Shown here: piece after piece, positions 1-9,149 of the stretch | How positions within the stretch are numbered: position 1 is the first letter of the stretch | Layout: every line of letters starts with the position of its first letter | NCBI RefSeq assembly: GCF_001466305.1 | Contig: NZ_JWID01000012.1 | Span: 1-48,245, forward strand | Source of the DNA: Defluviitalea phaphyphila | Lineage (GTDB): Bacteria; Bacillota; Clostridia; Lachnospirales; Defluviitaleaceae | Length of the DNA stretch: 48,245 nucleotides | Direction of reading: 5' to 3' | Position numbers and translations under genes: made by a program | Notes under the pieces: generated by a model | The model's input: only the letters and a program-made list of their open reading frames with translations | The model's database searches: none | What the model was told of the DNA's origin: nothing

Positions 1-19
1 CTGCATTTACTACGGGATT

Positions 20-79
20 ATGGAATGAACTTTATTTTTATGGAGCGAACTTTATTTTAATGGAGTGAACTTTATTTGA
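20..79. repeat. Three tandem 20-bp direct repeats
   Basis: Three head-to-tail 20-base units start at 20, 40 and 60, each beginning ATGGA and containing GAACTTTATTT. They differ at only a few positions (ATGGAATGAAC, ATGGAGCGAAC, ATGGAGTGAAC). The array lies just downstream of the glmS stop and may continue to the left of the window, since only 19 bases precede it. No gene or terminator hairpin is visible in positions 1-112. Its role is unknown. Confidence 0.8.
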
Positions 80-112
80 ATTATACATTTATTTTTAATT
101 TAAATTTATAAT

Positions 113-1942
113 CTATTCCACTGTTACGGATTTTGCTAGGTTTCGTGGTTTATCTACATCATGGCCTAGGGCTGTTGCCATGTAGTATGCAAAAAGTTGT
201 TGAGGGATATTTGCAAGTAGGGATGTAAATATCCATGGGGTTTCTGGAATATAGATTACTTCGTCTGCTGTTTTTTCTATTTCTGTATTTCCTTCTAAGG
301 TTATTGCTAGGACTTTTCCGCCTCTTGCTTTAATTTCTTTTAAATTACTTATTGTTTTTTCGTATAAGCTTTCTTGTGTTAGTATTCCTATAACTAAGCT
401 TACATCTTCTATAAGGGCTATTGGTCCGTGTTTTAGTTCTCCAGCAGCATAAGGTTCACTATGAACATAAGCTACTTCTTTAAGTTTAAGGGAACCTTCC
501 ATAGATACCATGTAATCCAGCCCTCTACCAACACAAAATACATTTTTGGAATTTATATAATCTTCGGCTAATTTTTTAATCTTTTCTGATTGTTTAAGTA
601 CTACATCTACTTTTTCTGGAAGTTTATATAGTTCTTCTCTTAGTTCTTTAAATCTATCTTCTGTTATTTTTCCCATTTCTAAAGCTATATGCGTTGTTAA
701 TAGATACATGCAAGCTAATTGAGCTGAATAAGCTTTAGTAGATGCTACAGCTATTTCTGGTCCTGCCCATGTATATAATACATCATCTGCTTCTCTTGCT
801 ATTGAACTTCCTACTACATTAACTATACCTAGTACTCTTGACCCTGCTTTTTTAGCTAATCTAAGGGCTGCTAAGGTATCTGCTGTTTCTCCTGATTGTG
901 AAAGCACTATCATAAGGGTTTTATCGTCTAATACTGGGTCTCTATATCTAAATTCTGAAGCTACTTCTGCTACTACTGGAATTCTTGCTATTCTTTCTAG
1001 AAGATATTTTCCTATAAGTCCTGCATAATACGCTGTTCCACAGCCTATAATATATATTTTATTTATATTTTCTAACTCTTTTTTAGAAAGTTTAATATTA
1101 TCTAATACAACCTTGTTTTGATTTTCTGGAAGACGTGGCATTAGGGTATCTTTTACTACCTTTGGTTGTTCAAAGATTTCTTTTATCATAAAGTGTTCAT
1201 ATCCACCTTTTTCTGCAGCTGCCACATCCCAAGTTACTTTAAATATTTCTCTATTTATCTCTTCTTTTTCTTTATTTAAAATTTTTACATCGTCTTTTGT
1301 TAAAATAACTATTTCTTCATCTTCTAATAAATATACATCTCTTGTATATTGTAAAATTGCTGGTATGTCTGAAGCAATAAAGTTTTCTCCTTTTCCTAAT
1401 CCTACAACAAGTGGGCTGTCTTTTCTTGCTGCTATTAACTGATCTGGATGATCTTTAAATAAAACTCCTAAAGCATAGGACCCTTCTAATTTATCCATAG
1501 CCTTAATTACAGCATCTACTGGGTCATTATTATAATAAGAATCTATAAGATGTACTATTACTTCTGTGTCTGTTTCTGATGAAAATTTATAACCTTTATT
1601 TATTAATTCTTCTTTTATTTCTAGATAATTTTCTATGATTCCATTATGAACTATTGTAATGGTTTGATTACTATTTGGATGAGGATGGGCATTTTGATCT
1701 GATGGTGCCCCATGGGTAGCCCATCTTGTATGCCCTATTCCAATTGTCCCTAAAACTTCTTGCCCTTCTAGTTTTTCTTCAAGATCTTTAAGTCTTCCTT
1801 TAGTCTTTTTAATGTCTATACCTGCTCCATTATATACAGCTACACCTGCTGAATCATATCCTCTATATTCTAATTTTTTTAATCCATCTATTAATATTTT
1901 TAAAGCTTGCTTTTCTCCTATATATCCTACTATTCCACACAT
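113..1942 (-). CDS. glmS: Glutamine--fructose-6-phosphate aminotransferase (isomerizing)
   Basis: GlmS makes glucosamine-6-phosphate from fructose-6-phosphate and glutamine, the first step towards UDP-GlcNAc for peptidoglycan. The 609-residue protein has the family's usual length. It starts MCGIVGYIG, so the catalytic Cys2 of the N-terminal glutamine amidotransferase domain is present after Met removal. Two SIS sugar-isomerase domains follow (SQSGETADT near residue 350), and the conserved C-terminal KSVTVE is intact. It lies 24 bp downstream of glmM on the same strand and is presumably co-transcribed with it. That gap is far too short for a glmS ribozyme, which precedes this gene in many Firmicutes, so its control is likely through the glmM promoter. 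Confidence 0.97.
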   Translation of the reverse strand: MCGIVGYIGEKQALKILIDGLKKLEYRGYDSAGVAVYNGAGIDIKKTKGRLKDLEEKLEGQEVLGTIGIGHTRWATHGAPSDQNAHPHPNSNQTITIVHNGIIENYLEIKEELINKGYKFSSETDTEVIVHLIDSYYNNDPVDAVIKAMDKLEGSYALGVLFKDHPDQLIAARKDSPLVVGLGKGENFIASDIPAILQYTRDVYLLEDEEIVILTKDDVKILNKEKEEINREIFKVTWDVAAAEKGGYEHFMIKEIFEQPKVVKDTLMPRLPENQNKVVLDNIKLSKKELENINKIYIIGCGTAYYAGLIGKYLLERIARIPVVAEVASEFRYRDPVLDDKTLMIVLSQSGETADTLAALRLAKKAGSRVLGIVNVVGSSIAREADDVLYTWAGPEIAVASTKAYSAQLACMYLLTTHIALEMGKITEDRFKELREELYKLPEKVDVVLKQSEKIKKLAEDYINSKNVFCVGRGLDYMVSMEGSLKLKEVAYVHSEPYAAGELKHGPIALIEDVSLVIGILTQESLYEKTISNLKEIKARGGKVLAITLEGNTEIEKTADEVIYIPETPWIFTSLLANIPQQLFAYYMATALGHDVDKPRNLAKSVTVE

Positions 1943-1966
1943 ATTAATTCTCCTCTCATATTTTAA

Positions 1967-3319
1967 TTATTTATTTAATTCTATTTTTATAAGCTCTGCT
2001 AATTTTTGAGCTTCTTCTTTTAATATCTTTTCATCTTTTCCTTCTATCATAACTCTAACTAAAGGTTCTGTTCCTGAAGGACGAATTAGAACTCTCCCTT
2101 CTCCTTTAAATTTTTCTTCTAAATCTTTTATAGCATTTTTTATTTTTTCATTTTCTAAATAGCTATTTTTCTTTTCATTAGGAACTTTAGCATTAACTAA
2201 AACTTGAGGTAGTACTTCCATGACAGAAGCTAACTCTGAAAGGTTTTTACCTGTTTTTTTAATTACTGATAAGAGTTTTAAAGCTGTCAGTATTCCATCT
2301 CCTGTTGTATTATAGTCAAGAAATATTATATGTCCTGACTGCTCTCCTCCTAATTTATAATTTCCTTTTAACATTTCTTCTAGAACATATCTATCTCCAA
2401 CCTTTGTTTTCTCTATACTTATTCCATTTTTTTCGCCCATTATAAAAAATCCTAAGTTGCTCATAACGGTTGCAACTATTGTATTGTCTTTTAATGCATT
2501 TTCTTTTTTCATTTGAAGACCACAGATTGCCATTATCTGATCTCCATTTACTAAATTCCCTTTTTCATCTACTGCTAGGCATCTATCAGCATCTCCATCA
2601 AAGGCAATTCCTAAGTCTGCTTTATGTTTTTTTACTGTTTCTTGTAAATTCTCCATATGAGTAGAACCACAATTTTCATTTATATTACAACCATTAGGTT
2701 CATTGTTTATTATTATAAGTTCTGCTCCTAGTTCTTCTAATACTTTAGGTCCTGCCATGTAAGCTGCTCCATTAGCACAATCTAATGCAATTTTAAGACC
2801 TTTTAAATCAACCTCAATACTTGATTTTAAAAATTCTATATAATCATCTAAAGCTTTATTATCTTCTATAATACTTCCTATTTCATTACCTATAGGAGTA
2901 GGCAATTTTTCTTTATTATCTAATATAATTGCTTCTATTTCTTCTTCTAGTTCATCTTTAAGTTTATATCCTTCACTATTAAAAAATTTAATGCCATTAT
3001 ATTTTACTGGATTGTGGGAAGCAGAAATAACAACTCCTGCATCAGCCTTATACTTTCTTGTAAGATATGCTACTGCTGGAGTAGGTACTACTCCTATTTT
3101 TATAGCTTTTGCTCCGACTGAACAAATCCCTGCCACTAAAGCAGCTTCTAACATACTACCTGATATTCTAGTATCTCTTCCAACTAAAATTCTAGGCTGA
3201 TGATTTGTTTCTTTTGTAAGAATATATGCGCCTGCCTGCCCTAATTTAAATGCTAACTCAACAGTTAATTCTGCATTGGCTACTCCTCTTACTCCATCTG
3301 TTCCGAATAGTCTTCCCAT
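1967..3319 (-). CDS. glmM: Phosphoglucosamine mutase
   Basis: GlmM converts glucosamine-6-phosphate to glucosamine-1-phosphate, the step between GlmS and GlmU. The protein has 450 residues, typical for the family. The phosphoserine loop SASHNP is present with the catalytic serine at about residue 101, the metal-binding DGDADR motif is in the middle, and the C-terminal phosphate-binding RPSGTEP is intact. It is the first gene of a glmM-glmS unit: the upstream cdaA-cdaR pair ends in a clear terminator, and a separate promoter lies between. In Bacillus-type genomes the same four genes are adjacent and GlmM can bind and inhibit CdaA, so the linkage is functionally meaningful; that interaction is known from the family, not visible here. 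Confidence 0.97.
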   Translation of the reverse strand: MGRLFGTDGVRGVANAELTVELAFKLGQAGAYILTKETNHQPRILVGRDTRISGSMLEAALVAGICSVGAKAIKIGVVPTPAVAYLTRKYKADAGVVISASHNPVKYNGIKFFNSEGYKLKDELEEEIEAIILDNKEKLPTPIGNEIGSIIEDNKALDDYIEFLKSSIEVDLKGLKIALDCANGAAYMAGPKVLEELGAELIIINNEPNGCNINENCGSTHMENLQETVKKHKADLGIAFDGDADRCLAVDEKGNLVNGDQIMAICGLQMKKENALKDNTIVATVMSNLGFFIMGEKNGISIEKTKVGDRYVLEEMLKGNYKLGGEQSGHIIFLDYNTTGDGILTALKLLSVIKKTGKNLSELASVMEVLPQVLVNAKVPNEKKNSYLENEKIKNAIKDLEEKFKGEGRVLIRPSGTEPLVRVMIEGKDEKILKEEAQKLAELIKIELNK

Positions 3320-3378
3320 CTTAATCTCCTTTCGATTTTATTCTAAATATGTATAATATTCTATGAACATCCTCACTC

Positions 3379-3407
3379 ATTATAACACTATGTTAATATG
3401 TAAACAA
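3379..3407 (-). promoter_or_regulatory. Likely sigma-A promoter of glmM-glmS
   Basis: Read on the minus strand there is a perfect -10 (TATAAT) preceded, after 17 bases, by TTGTTT as a weak -35. It lies about 60 bases upstream of the glmM start and downstream of the cdaR terminator, which fits independent transcription of glmM-glmS. Confidence 0.5.
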
Positions 3408-3514
3408 TAAATATACGAAAAAAACTATACATCTTTTAATATTGGTATATACATGTTTTGAATGTGGTATAATATTTATATTTTATATATATGCTTTTAA
3501 ATATAAATTGTACA

Positions 3515-3540
3515 CAAAAAAAGGAGTGATTTTTCACTCC
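3515..3540 (-). terminator. Rho-independent terminator of cdaA-cdaR
   Basis: On the minus strand, stem GGAGTGA / TCACTCC with an AAAA loop is followed by seven T. The 5' arm contains the last GAG codon and the TGA stop codon of cdaR, so the stop sits inside the stem. Confidence 0.85.
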
Positions 3541-4892
3541 TCTTCTTTGTTATCTATAATCTCTTCTTCTTTATTCTCTTCGCTATTTTCATTATTATTT
3601 TCTTCATATTCAGATAAAACTTCTTCATCTTCTTTTTGATCTTCAGAATTTATTAGTTCAATTTCAACCATAGGAGTTTCTCCTACTTGTTTAAACCCTT
3701 TTGGGATACTAAATTCTACTGGAACTGTATATTTACCTTCATCATAATCTAAAACATCAATGCTTCCTACAATCATATTTTCAGTAATTTTATTTACTTC
3801 GTCTTCTATTCCTTGAATATATAAGGTTACTTCATCTGTGATATATCTAAATTGCATTTTTGTACTTATGGTTAATCTAGATGTTGGTATTTTAAATTCT
3901 TTTACTATTTCTTTTTTTACTTCTATAGTTACAGAGACCTTTGTTGATGTATCATCCCATCTTATAACTCCTGATGGAAGAATAATATCTGGTTTAAATG
4001 TAGTGGTCGTATCTAAATCTTCAAATATAATCGTTGAAAGCTCTACTTGATTTAAATCATCTACTACTTCTTCACTTCCTACAACAGTTATTTCTTCTGG
4101 TTCTATCTTTATTCCTGTTAAAACATATCCTTCAGCATAACTCCCCTCTATTTTAGGTTGTAAAGATACTATTCTTTTTTTACCTACACTGATATCTACT
4201 TCTACACCCTCAATATTTTTTTCAAGGTTTGAAATTTCTTTTCCTTCTGAATCATATATTTTAGGCTCAATATTATATTCTTTTTTGTCTGTTGAAATAT
4301 TTGTTACATCTACTTCTACTTTAACAGAATCTATACTATTTATAAGGGATTCTGCTCCAGTTATAGTTATTTCACTAGGATTAACTGTAGATTCTAAAAT
4401 AACATATCCATCTTTAGCTGCCCCTATAGTGTCTACTTGTATAGGTTTTGATACAGTTTTTATTTCTTCTAAAACTACATCTAAATATCTAATTTGATTT
4501 CTTTCCTCAAAAATTACTCCTTTATAATCATCAGAAAACGATACAACTATAGGTATTTTATTGACTTGGTCCGCACTAGTATATCTAAATAATTCTAAAT
4601 CTGCTGTAGCAGTGATAACATCTAAATACCTCTTATTATCTTTTAATTCTTCTAATGTTAATCTCTTCCCTCTTATACTAACACTAATAGTTTTATTTTC
4701 TATTTCTTCCATATTAGATATAACTAAATTATATCTTGAAGTTATTTCTTCTATATTTTCAAGGGTTACTGGTATAGTAAATGTCATAGTTTCTTCTGGA
4801 TTTTCAATATTAATTACTACAAGCCATAAACTTATGGCTAAAATAATTGATAAAATTTTCCATTGTATATTTTTCCCAAAAAACTCATTCAT
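3534..4892 (-). CDS. cdaR: YbbR-domain protein CdaR, regulator of diadenylate cyclase
   Basis: CdaR is a membrane-anchored protein that modulates the c-di-AMP synthase CdaA. The 452-residue protein has one N-terminal membrane segment (about residues 12-28, LSIILAISLWLVVINIEN) and then a long extracytoplasmic region made of several YbbR-type beta-rich repeats, each including a variant of 'V..P..I.I.G' (for example NPSEITITGAE and EPEEITVVGSE). It ends in an acidic, low-complexity tail rich in Glu and Asn. It overlaps the end of cdaA by 8 bp, indicating translational coupling. The ATG start lies behind a GGAAGGGC ribosome site inside cdaA. Confidence 0.92.
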   Translation of the reverse strand: MNEFFGKNIQWKILSIILAISLWLVVINIENPEETMTFTIPVTLENIEEITSRYNLVISNMEEIENKTISVSIRGKRLTLEELKDNKRYLDVITATADLELFRYTSADQVNKIPIVVSFSDDYKGVIFEERNQIRYLDVVLEEIKTVSKPIQVDTIGAAKDGYVILESTVNPSEITITGAESLINSIDSVKVEVDVTNISTDKKEYNIEPKIYDSEGKEISNLEKNIEGVEVDISVGKKRIVSLQPKIEGSYAEGYVLTGIKIEPEEITVVGSEEVVDDLNQVELSTIIFEDLDTTTTFKPDIILPSGVIRWDDTSTKVSVTIEVKKEIVKEFKIPTSRLTISTKMQFRYITDEVTLYIQGIEDEVNKITENMIVGSIDVLDYDEGKYTVPVEFSIPKGFKQVGETPMVEIELINSEDQKEDEEVLSEYEENNNENSEENKEEEIIDNKEEE

Positions 4893-5754
4893 GTTTGTGT
4901 CTGCCCTTCCATAATACCAGTTTTTTCTTTTCTATTTTTTTGTTTTGTTTATTCATAAGTATCTTTCGAATAAAATCCCCATTTACATTTCTTGTAAGAT
5001 TGCCAGATTGTACTATAGATATAAACCCTGTTTCTTCTGATACTACAATTATAACAGCATCAGAAACTTCACTTAATCCCAAAGCTGCCCTATGCCTAGT
5101 TCCTAAATCTTTACTTATTTCTAAACTATCTGTCAAAGGAAGGTAGCAAGTTGCTGAAGCTATTCTATTATTTTTAATAATTACGGCACCATCATGCAAA
5201 GGTGTATTATGTTCAAATATATTAATAAGCAATTGAGAAGTTATTACAGCATCTATTTTTATTCCTGTTCTTTCATACTCTCCTAGTTTTATATCCCTTT
5301 CTATTACAATAAGAGCTCCTGTTTTACATTTTGCCATATGATCAACAGCCTTTATAATAGCTTCCATAGAACTTTGAGAAATATTTTCATCTTTTTCCTT
5401 TTGATCATCAAAAACCATAAAAGATGAAAATAAATTTCCTCTACCTAATTGTTCCAAGGCTCTTCTAAATTCTGGCTGAAACACAACAAACACAGCTATA
5501 ATTCCTACAGATATGGTATTAGATAATATCCACCAAACTGTATTTAATTTAAAAACATATGCTATTATGGCTACTGAAAAAATGACAAAAAGTCCTTTAA
5601 AAAGTGCCCAAGCTCTAGTGTCTTTAATCCATGTAATTATTTTATATATAAGATATGCCACAATAAGTATGTCTATAATATCTACAATTCTTATATTTGG
5701 AATGCTAGTAATTGATAATTTTAATTGTGAAAGAAAATCGCCAAAAGAGTTCAA
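4885..5754 (-). CDS. cdaA: Diadenylate cyclase CdaA (c-di-AMP synthase)
   Basis: CdaA condenses two ATP into cyclic di-AMP, which controls potassium and osmolyte transport and cell-wall homeostasis in Firmicutes. The 289-residue protein has three N-terminal membrane segments (within residues 22-95) followed by a DAC domain with both catalytic motifs: DGA at about 188-190 and RHR at about 220-222. The start is TTG, behind AAGAGGAG with proper spacing. It overlaps cdaR and sits one gene away from glmM, the conserved cdaA-cdaR-glmM neighbourhood. A 60-odd base gap separates it from metH. Confidence 0.96.
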   Translation of the reverse strand: MNSFGDFLSQLKLSITSIPNIRIVDIIDILIVAYLIYKIITWIKDTRAWALFKGLFVIFSVAIIAYVFKLNTVWWILSNTISVGIIAVFVVFQPEFRRALEQLGRGNLFSSFMVFDDQKEKDENISQSSMEAIIKAVDHMAKCKTGALIVIERDIKLGEYERTGIKIDAVITSQLLINIFEHNTPLHDGAVIIKNNRIASATCYLPLTDSLEISKDLGTRHRAALGLSEVSDAVIIVVSEETGFISIVQSGNLTRNVNGDFIRKILMNKQNKKIEKKKLVLWKGRHKHE

Positions 5755-5787
5755 CCCTATTCTCCTCTTTATTATAATCTTATTTTA

Positions 5788-5817
5788 ATTATAACATGTT
5801 TCCTGAAATTTTGCTAA
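5788..5817 (-). promoter_or_regulatory. Possible promoter of cdaA-cdaR
   Basis: On the minus strand there is a perfect TATAAT with TTAGCA 18 bases upstream (4 of 6 matches to the -35 consensus), about 35 bases before the cdaA TTG. The weak -35 makes this tentative. Confidence 0.4.
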
Positions 5818-5825
5818 ATTTTTTC

Positions 5826-8234
5826 CTATTTATTATTTCCTACAAACTCTTGTGCCAATCTTACTGCTTCTATAGCATCAGAAGCGTATCCATCTGCTCC
5901 TATTTCTTTAGCATATTCTTTAGTTATTACTGCTCCTCCAATCATAAATTTAACTGTTAGATTTTCTTTTTTAGCTTTTTCTATTACATTTTTCATTTCT
6001 ACCATGGTAGTAGTCATAAGTGCTGATAATCCTATTATTGGAGCATTACTTTCTTTTGCTTTATTAATTATATCGTCTGTAGGTACATCTTTCCCTAAAT
6101 CTATTACTTCAAAACCATAATTTTTTAACATAAGACCTACTATATTTTTCCCTATATCATGTATATCTCCTTTAACCGTTGCAATTACTACTTTTTCTTT
6201 TGTTTTGTTATTATCTTTTTTAAGAAGTAAAGGTTCAAGATAATCAAAACCTTTTTTCATGGCCTCTGCACTTAATATTAACTGTGGCAGAAAATATTCT
6301 TTTTTGTCGTATAAATCTCCTACTTTATTAATTGCAGGAATTAAGATTTCATCTACTATATCAAAAGGTTGTATTCCTTCATCAAGAGCATCTTTTATAA
6401 ATTCTATAATTTCTTCTTTTTCCCCTTTTAAAACAGAATTATAAATTTTATCTCTAGTATTTTCTTCTTTCTCTTTAGAATATATATTTTCATTTTTAAC
6501 ATTTCCAAAATAAGATATGTAATTTTTACAATTTTCATCTCTTCCTATTAATACATCTCCTGCCATCTTTAATTCCATTAGATTTTCACTGCTAGGATTG
6601 GCTATAGCCATATTAAGTCCTTTTGCCATAGCCATCATTAAAAATCCTGAATTTAGCCATTTTCTCTCAGGAAGTCCAAAAGATATATTAGAAAGTCCTA
6701 TGATAGTTGAAACTTTTAATTTTTTCGAAGCATATTCTATCACTTTTAATGTTTCTATAGGTGCTTTATTATCAGAAGATACTGTCATAACTAATCCATC
6801 AACTACCATATCTTCTTTATTGCATCCTACTTTTTTTGCTTCTTTTAATATTTTATCAATAATAGCTATTCTTCCTTTCGCTGTGCTTGGTACTTCTTTA
6901 TCATCTAGTGGCAATGCAATAAACATAGCTCCATATTTAGCAGCAATGGGTAATAATTTTTTCAACTTTTTTTCTTCTCCTGATATGGAATTTATAAGGG
7001 CACGACCTGGATAAATTCTAAGAGCTTCTTCTATCACTTCTGGATTAGAAGAATCTATACATAAAGGAAGTTCACTAAAAGTTGATAGATTTTCTATAAC
7101 TTTAATCATAATTTCTTTTTCATTAATTCCATGCATTCCTACATTAACATCTAACATGCTAGCACCTTTTTTTTGCTGTTCTATGGCAAAACGCCTTACC
7201 TCTGATAGTTTTCCTTCTAGTAGTTCTTGTTGAAGTTTTTTCTTTCCTGTGGGGTTAATTCTTTCTCCAACTATTTGTAAGGGAGTTTTTTCTCCTATAA
7301 AAACAGTTTTTCTAACTGAACTAACTGCACTTTCTCTTTTTTCTTTCCAGATTTTTGGAGTATATTTTTTAGCTTTTTCGCTTAAAAGTTTTATGTATTC
7401 TGAATTTGTTCCACAACATCCTCCTATAAGATTGACTCCTATTCGGGCAAATTTGTCTAGATATTCTGAAAATTCTTTGGCTCCTAAATCATAGAATAGT
7501 TTCCCATCTTTTACTATTGGCAATCCTGCATTGGGTTTTACAAATATTGGCACAGAGGAAACTTTCTTCATTTTTTCTGCAATAGGAATCATATCCTTAG
7601 GTCCTGTTGAACAATTGCATCCAATGGCATCTGCTCCAAGGGATTCTAGGGTAATTACTGCTGTTATAGGGTCCGTTCCTGTTAGGGTTTTTTCTTCTTC
7701 TTGGAAGGTCATACTCACCATAACAGGTAAATTAGTACTCTCTTTTACTGCTAAAAGAGCTGCCCTTGCTTCTTGAATATCTATCATTGTTTCTATTATA
7801 AATAAATCTACTCCTCCTTCTAAAAGAGCATTTACTTGTTCTTTATATACCTCTACTGCTTCTTCAAAAGATTTTTCTCCAAAAGGCTTTATAAATTCTC
7901 CTGTAGGGGATAGATTCCCTGCTACTAATGCTTTATCTCCAACAGCTTTTTTTGACAGTTTTACTAATTCTATATTTATTTCTCTTACCTTTTCTTCTAA
8001 ACCAAAGGATTTAAGTTTCCATCTATTTGCTCCAAAGGTAGGAGCATATACTATCATTGACCCTGCTTCTACATAAGATTTTTGAATATCTATTATAGCA
8101 TTGGGATTTTCTAATATCCATTGTTCTGGACAAGCTCCTTTAGGCATTCCTTTGTTCTGTAGTTCTGTTCCTGTAGCTCCATCTAAAATAACTATTTTTT
8201 CTTTAAGAATTTTATAAAATTGTGTTTTATCCAT
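5826..8234 (-). CDS. metH: Cobalamin-dependent methionine synthase, without reactivation domain
   Basis: MetH methylates homocysteine to methionine using methyl-tetrahydrofolate and cobalamin. Domains in order are a homocysteine-binding barrel (DGATGTELQ near the N terminus; zinc ligands in GCNCSTG and GGCCGTN), a pterin-binding domain (GERINPTGKK, then DVNVG), a helical cap and a cobalamin-binding Rossmann domain with the DxHxxG signature (GDIHDIGKN). The C-terminal S-adenosylmethionine reactivation domain of E. coli MetH (about 1,200 residues in total) is absent and is encoded by the gene immediately upstream. I place the start at the ATG giving MDKTQFYK, behind GAAAGGA and one base after the upstream stop; an in-frame ATG at 8255 would overlap that gene. 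Confidence 0.95.
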   Translation of the reverse strand: MDKTQFYKILKEKIVILDGATGTELQNKGMPKGACPEQWILENPNAIIDIQKSYVEAGSMIVYAPTFGANRWKLKSFGLEEKVREINIELVKLSKKAVGDKALVAGNLSPTGEFIKPFGEKSFEEAVEVYKEQVNALLEGGVDLFIIETMIDIQEARAALLAVKESTNLPVMVSMTFQEEEKTLTGTDPITAVITLESLGADAIGCNCSTGPKDMIPIAEKMKKVSSVPIFVKPNAGLPIVKDGKLFYDLGAKEFSEYLDKFARIGVNLIGGCCGTNSEYIKLLSEKAKKYTPKIWKEKRESAVSSVRKTVFIGEKTPLQIVGERINPTGKKKLQQELLEGKLSEVRRFAIEQQKKGASMLDVNVGMHGINEKEIMIKVIENLSTFSELPLCIDSSNPEVIEEALRIYPGRALINSISGEEKKLKKLLPIAAKYGAMFIALPLDDKEVPSTAKGRIAIIDKILKEAKKVGCNKEDMVVDGLVMTVSSDNKAPIETLKVIEYASKKLKVSTIIGLSNISFGLPERKWLNSGFLMMAMAKGLNMAIANPSSENLMELKMAGDVLIGRDENCKNYISYFGNVKNENIYSKEKEENTRDKIYNSVLKGEKEEIIEFIKDALDEGIQPFDIVDEILIPAINKVGDLYDKKEYFLPQLILSAEAMKKGFDYLEPLLLKKDNNKTKEKVVIATVKGDIHDIGKNIVGLMLKNYGFEVIDLGKDVPTDDIINKAKESNAPIIGLSALMTTTMVEMKNVIEKAKKENLTVKFMIGGAVITKEYAKEIGADGYASDAIEAVRLAQEFVGNNK

Positions 8235-8235
8235 T

Positions 8236-8871
8236 TTATTCATCCTTTCGTACATCTTCTATCCCACATATAGCTGTTACTGATTTTTCTGGTACCATCA
8301 TATAGGTTTTTGTTAACTTCATTCCTATTTTTTCTAACTGTAATTCTTCAAAAAATATCTTTTGATATTCTAATCCTAAATCCCCATAACCTGGGCTATA
8401 TCTAAAGGAAGTTATTTTTTTTGCTTCTTTTTCTAAACTTTTATTAACAAAATCCATAATCCAAGCTACGGTTTTATCGGCTACTTGAGAAGCTGTAGAA
8501 TCAAAAATTACAGCTTTTATGGAATTTTCCTTTTTAATTTCATCTTGTATTTTATCTATTATTTCCATACCTATAGTAGAAGCTGCTAAAACTACTTCCT
8601 TGCTGTCTTTTAAAAGCTCTGCTAAACTTTTGCTTTCTATTAAATGTTTCCCTATGGTAACACTATTTTTAGTTTTTTTTGTTATGGGAAGAATTAAAAA
8701 AGCTCCCCTAGGATGGCAAAAACTTACCCCTTCCCAAATTATTTCTTCAATATTTGCCATTTGATTTTCATCTAATCTAGTTTTATTTTTTTTATAACCT
8801 AATCTATAAAGTATCCTATCTATTGGAGGGTCAATCCAGATATTCTCAAAATATTTTATGTTTTTATCCAT
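8236..8871 (-). CDS. Methionine synthase reactivation-domain protein (stand-alone)
   Basis: This 211-residue protein resembles the vitamin B12-dependent methionine synthase activation domain, encoded as a separate polypeptide as in Thermotoga and many Clostridia. Supporting features are a C-terminal segment SFRYSPGYGDLGLE, like the RxxxGY signature by which the E. coli domain contacts S-adenosylmethionine, and TKTYMMVPEKSVTAICGI, typical of the end of this family. It is translated directly before metH, with its TAA one base from the metH ATG, which supports its working as the reductive reactivation partner of that enzyme. No SAM or cobalamin riboswitch is recognisable in the roughly 240 AT-rich bases upstream. 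Confidence 0.85.
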   Translation of the reverse strand: MDKNIKYFENIWIDPPIDRILYRLGYKKNKTRLDENQMANIEEIIWEGVSFCHPRGAFLILPITKKTKNSVTIGKHLIESKSLAELLKDSKEVVLAASTIGMEIIDKIQDEIKKENSIKAVIFDSTASQVADKTVAWIMDFVNKSLEKEAKKITSFRYSPGYGDLGLEYQKIFFEELQLEKIGMKLTKTYMMVPEKSVTAICGIEDVRKDE

Positions 8872-9114
8872 AACCTACTCCTAATCTTCAAAATTAAGAT
8901 AACTATAATTACCTTTTATTATTATATCGTTCAATTATTATCTTTAATAAATTCACTATAAAATTCATCGCAAATAAATATTATGAATAAAATATCATAT
9001 TAATGATTTAAAGGCAATAAATTTCTTTTTTATTTTATGGAATTACTATTATTAATATTATTGGTTATAAAATAATGAAATAAAGTTTTTAAATGCTCAA
9101 ATATTAAATTATTT

Positions 9115-9149
9115 ATAAAAAAAGAGTAACTAAATTAGCTACTCTTTTT
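9115..9149 (-). terminator. Terminator of the two-gene membrane-protein operon
   Basis: On the minus strand a 13-bp stem (AAAGAGTAGCTAA against TTAGTTACTCTTT, one G-T pair) is followed by a T run. The TAG stop codon of the preceding gene lies in the 5' arm. The mirror-image A run could also make it work on plus. Confidence 0.8.

Noticed and set aside
3440-3480. Plus-strand promoter-like TATAAT after the cdaR terminator
   Set aside because: No -35 at a usable distance and no plus-strand gene follows.
4561-5146. Two overlapping plus-strand open frames across cdaR/cdaA
   Set aside because: Both are antisense shadows of conserved genes with low-complexity translations.
6598-7014. A 138-codon plus-strand frame inside metH
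   Set aside because: Antisense to the pterin-binding domain; no start signal or recognisable product.
8872-9114. Possible SAM or cobalamin riboswitch upstream of the metH pair
   Set aside because: None of the conserved riboswitch cores could be found in this AT-rich stretch on the minus strand; only a possible TATAAT is visible.
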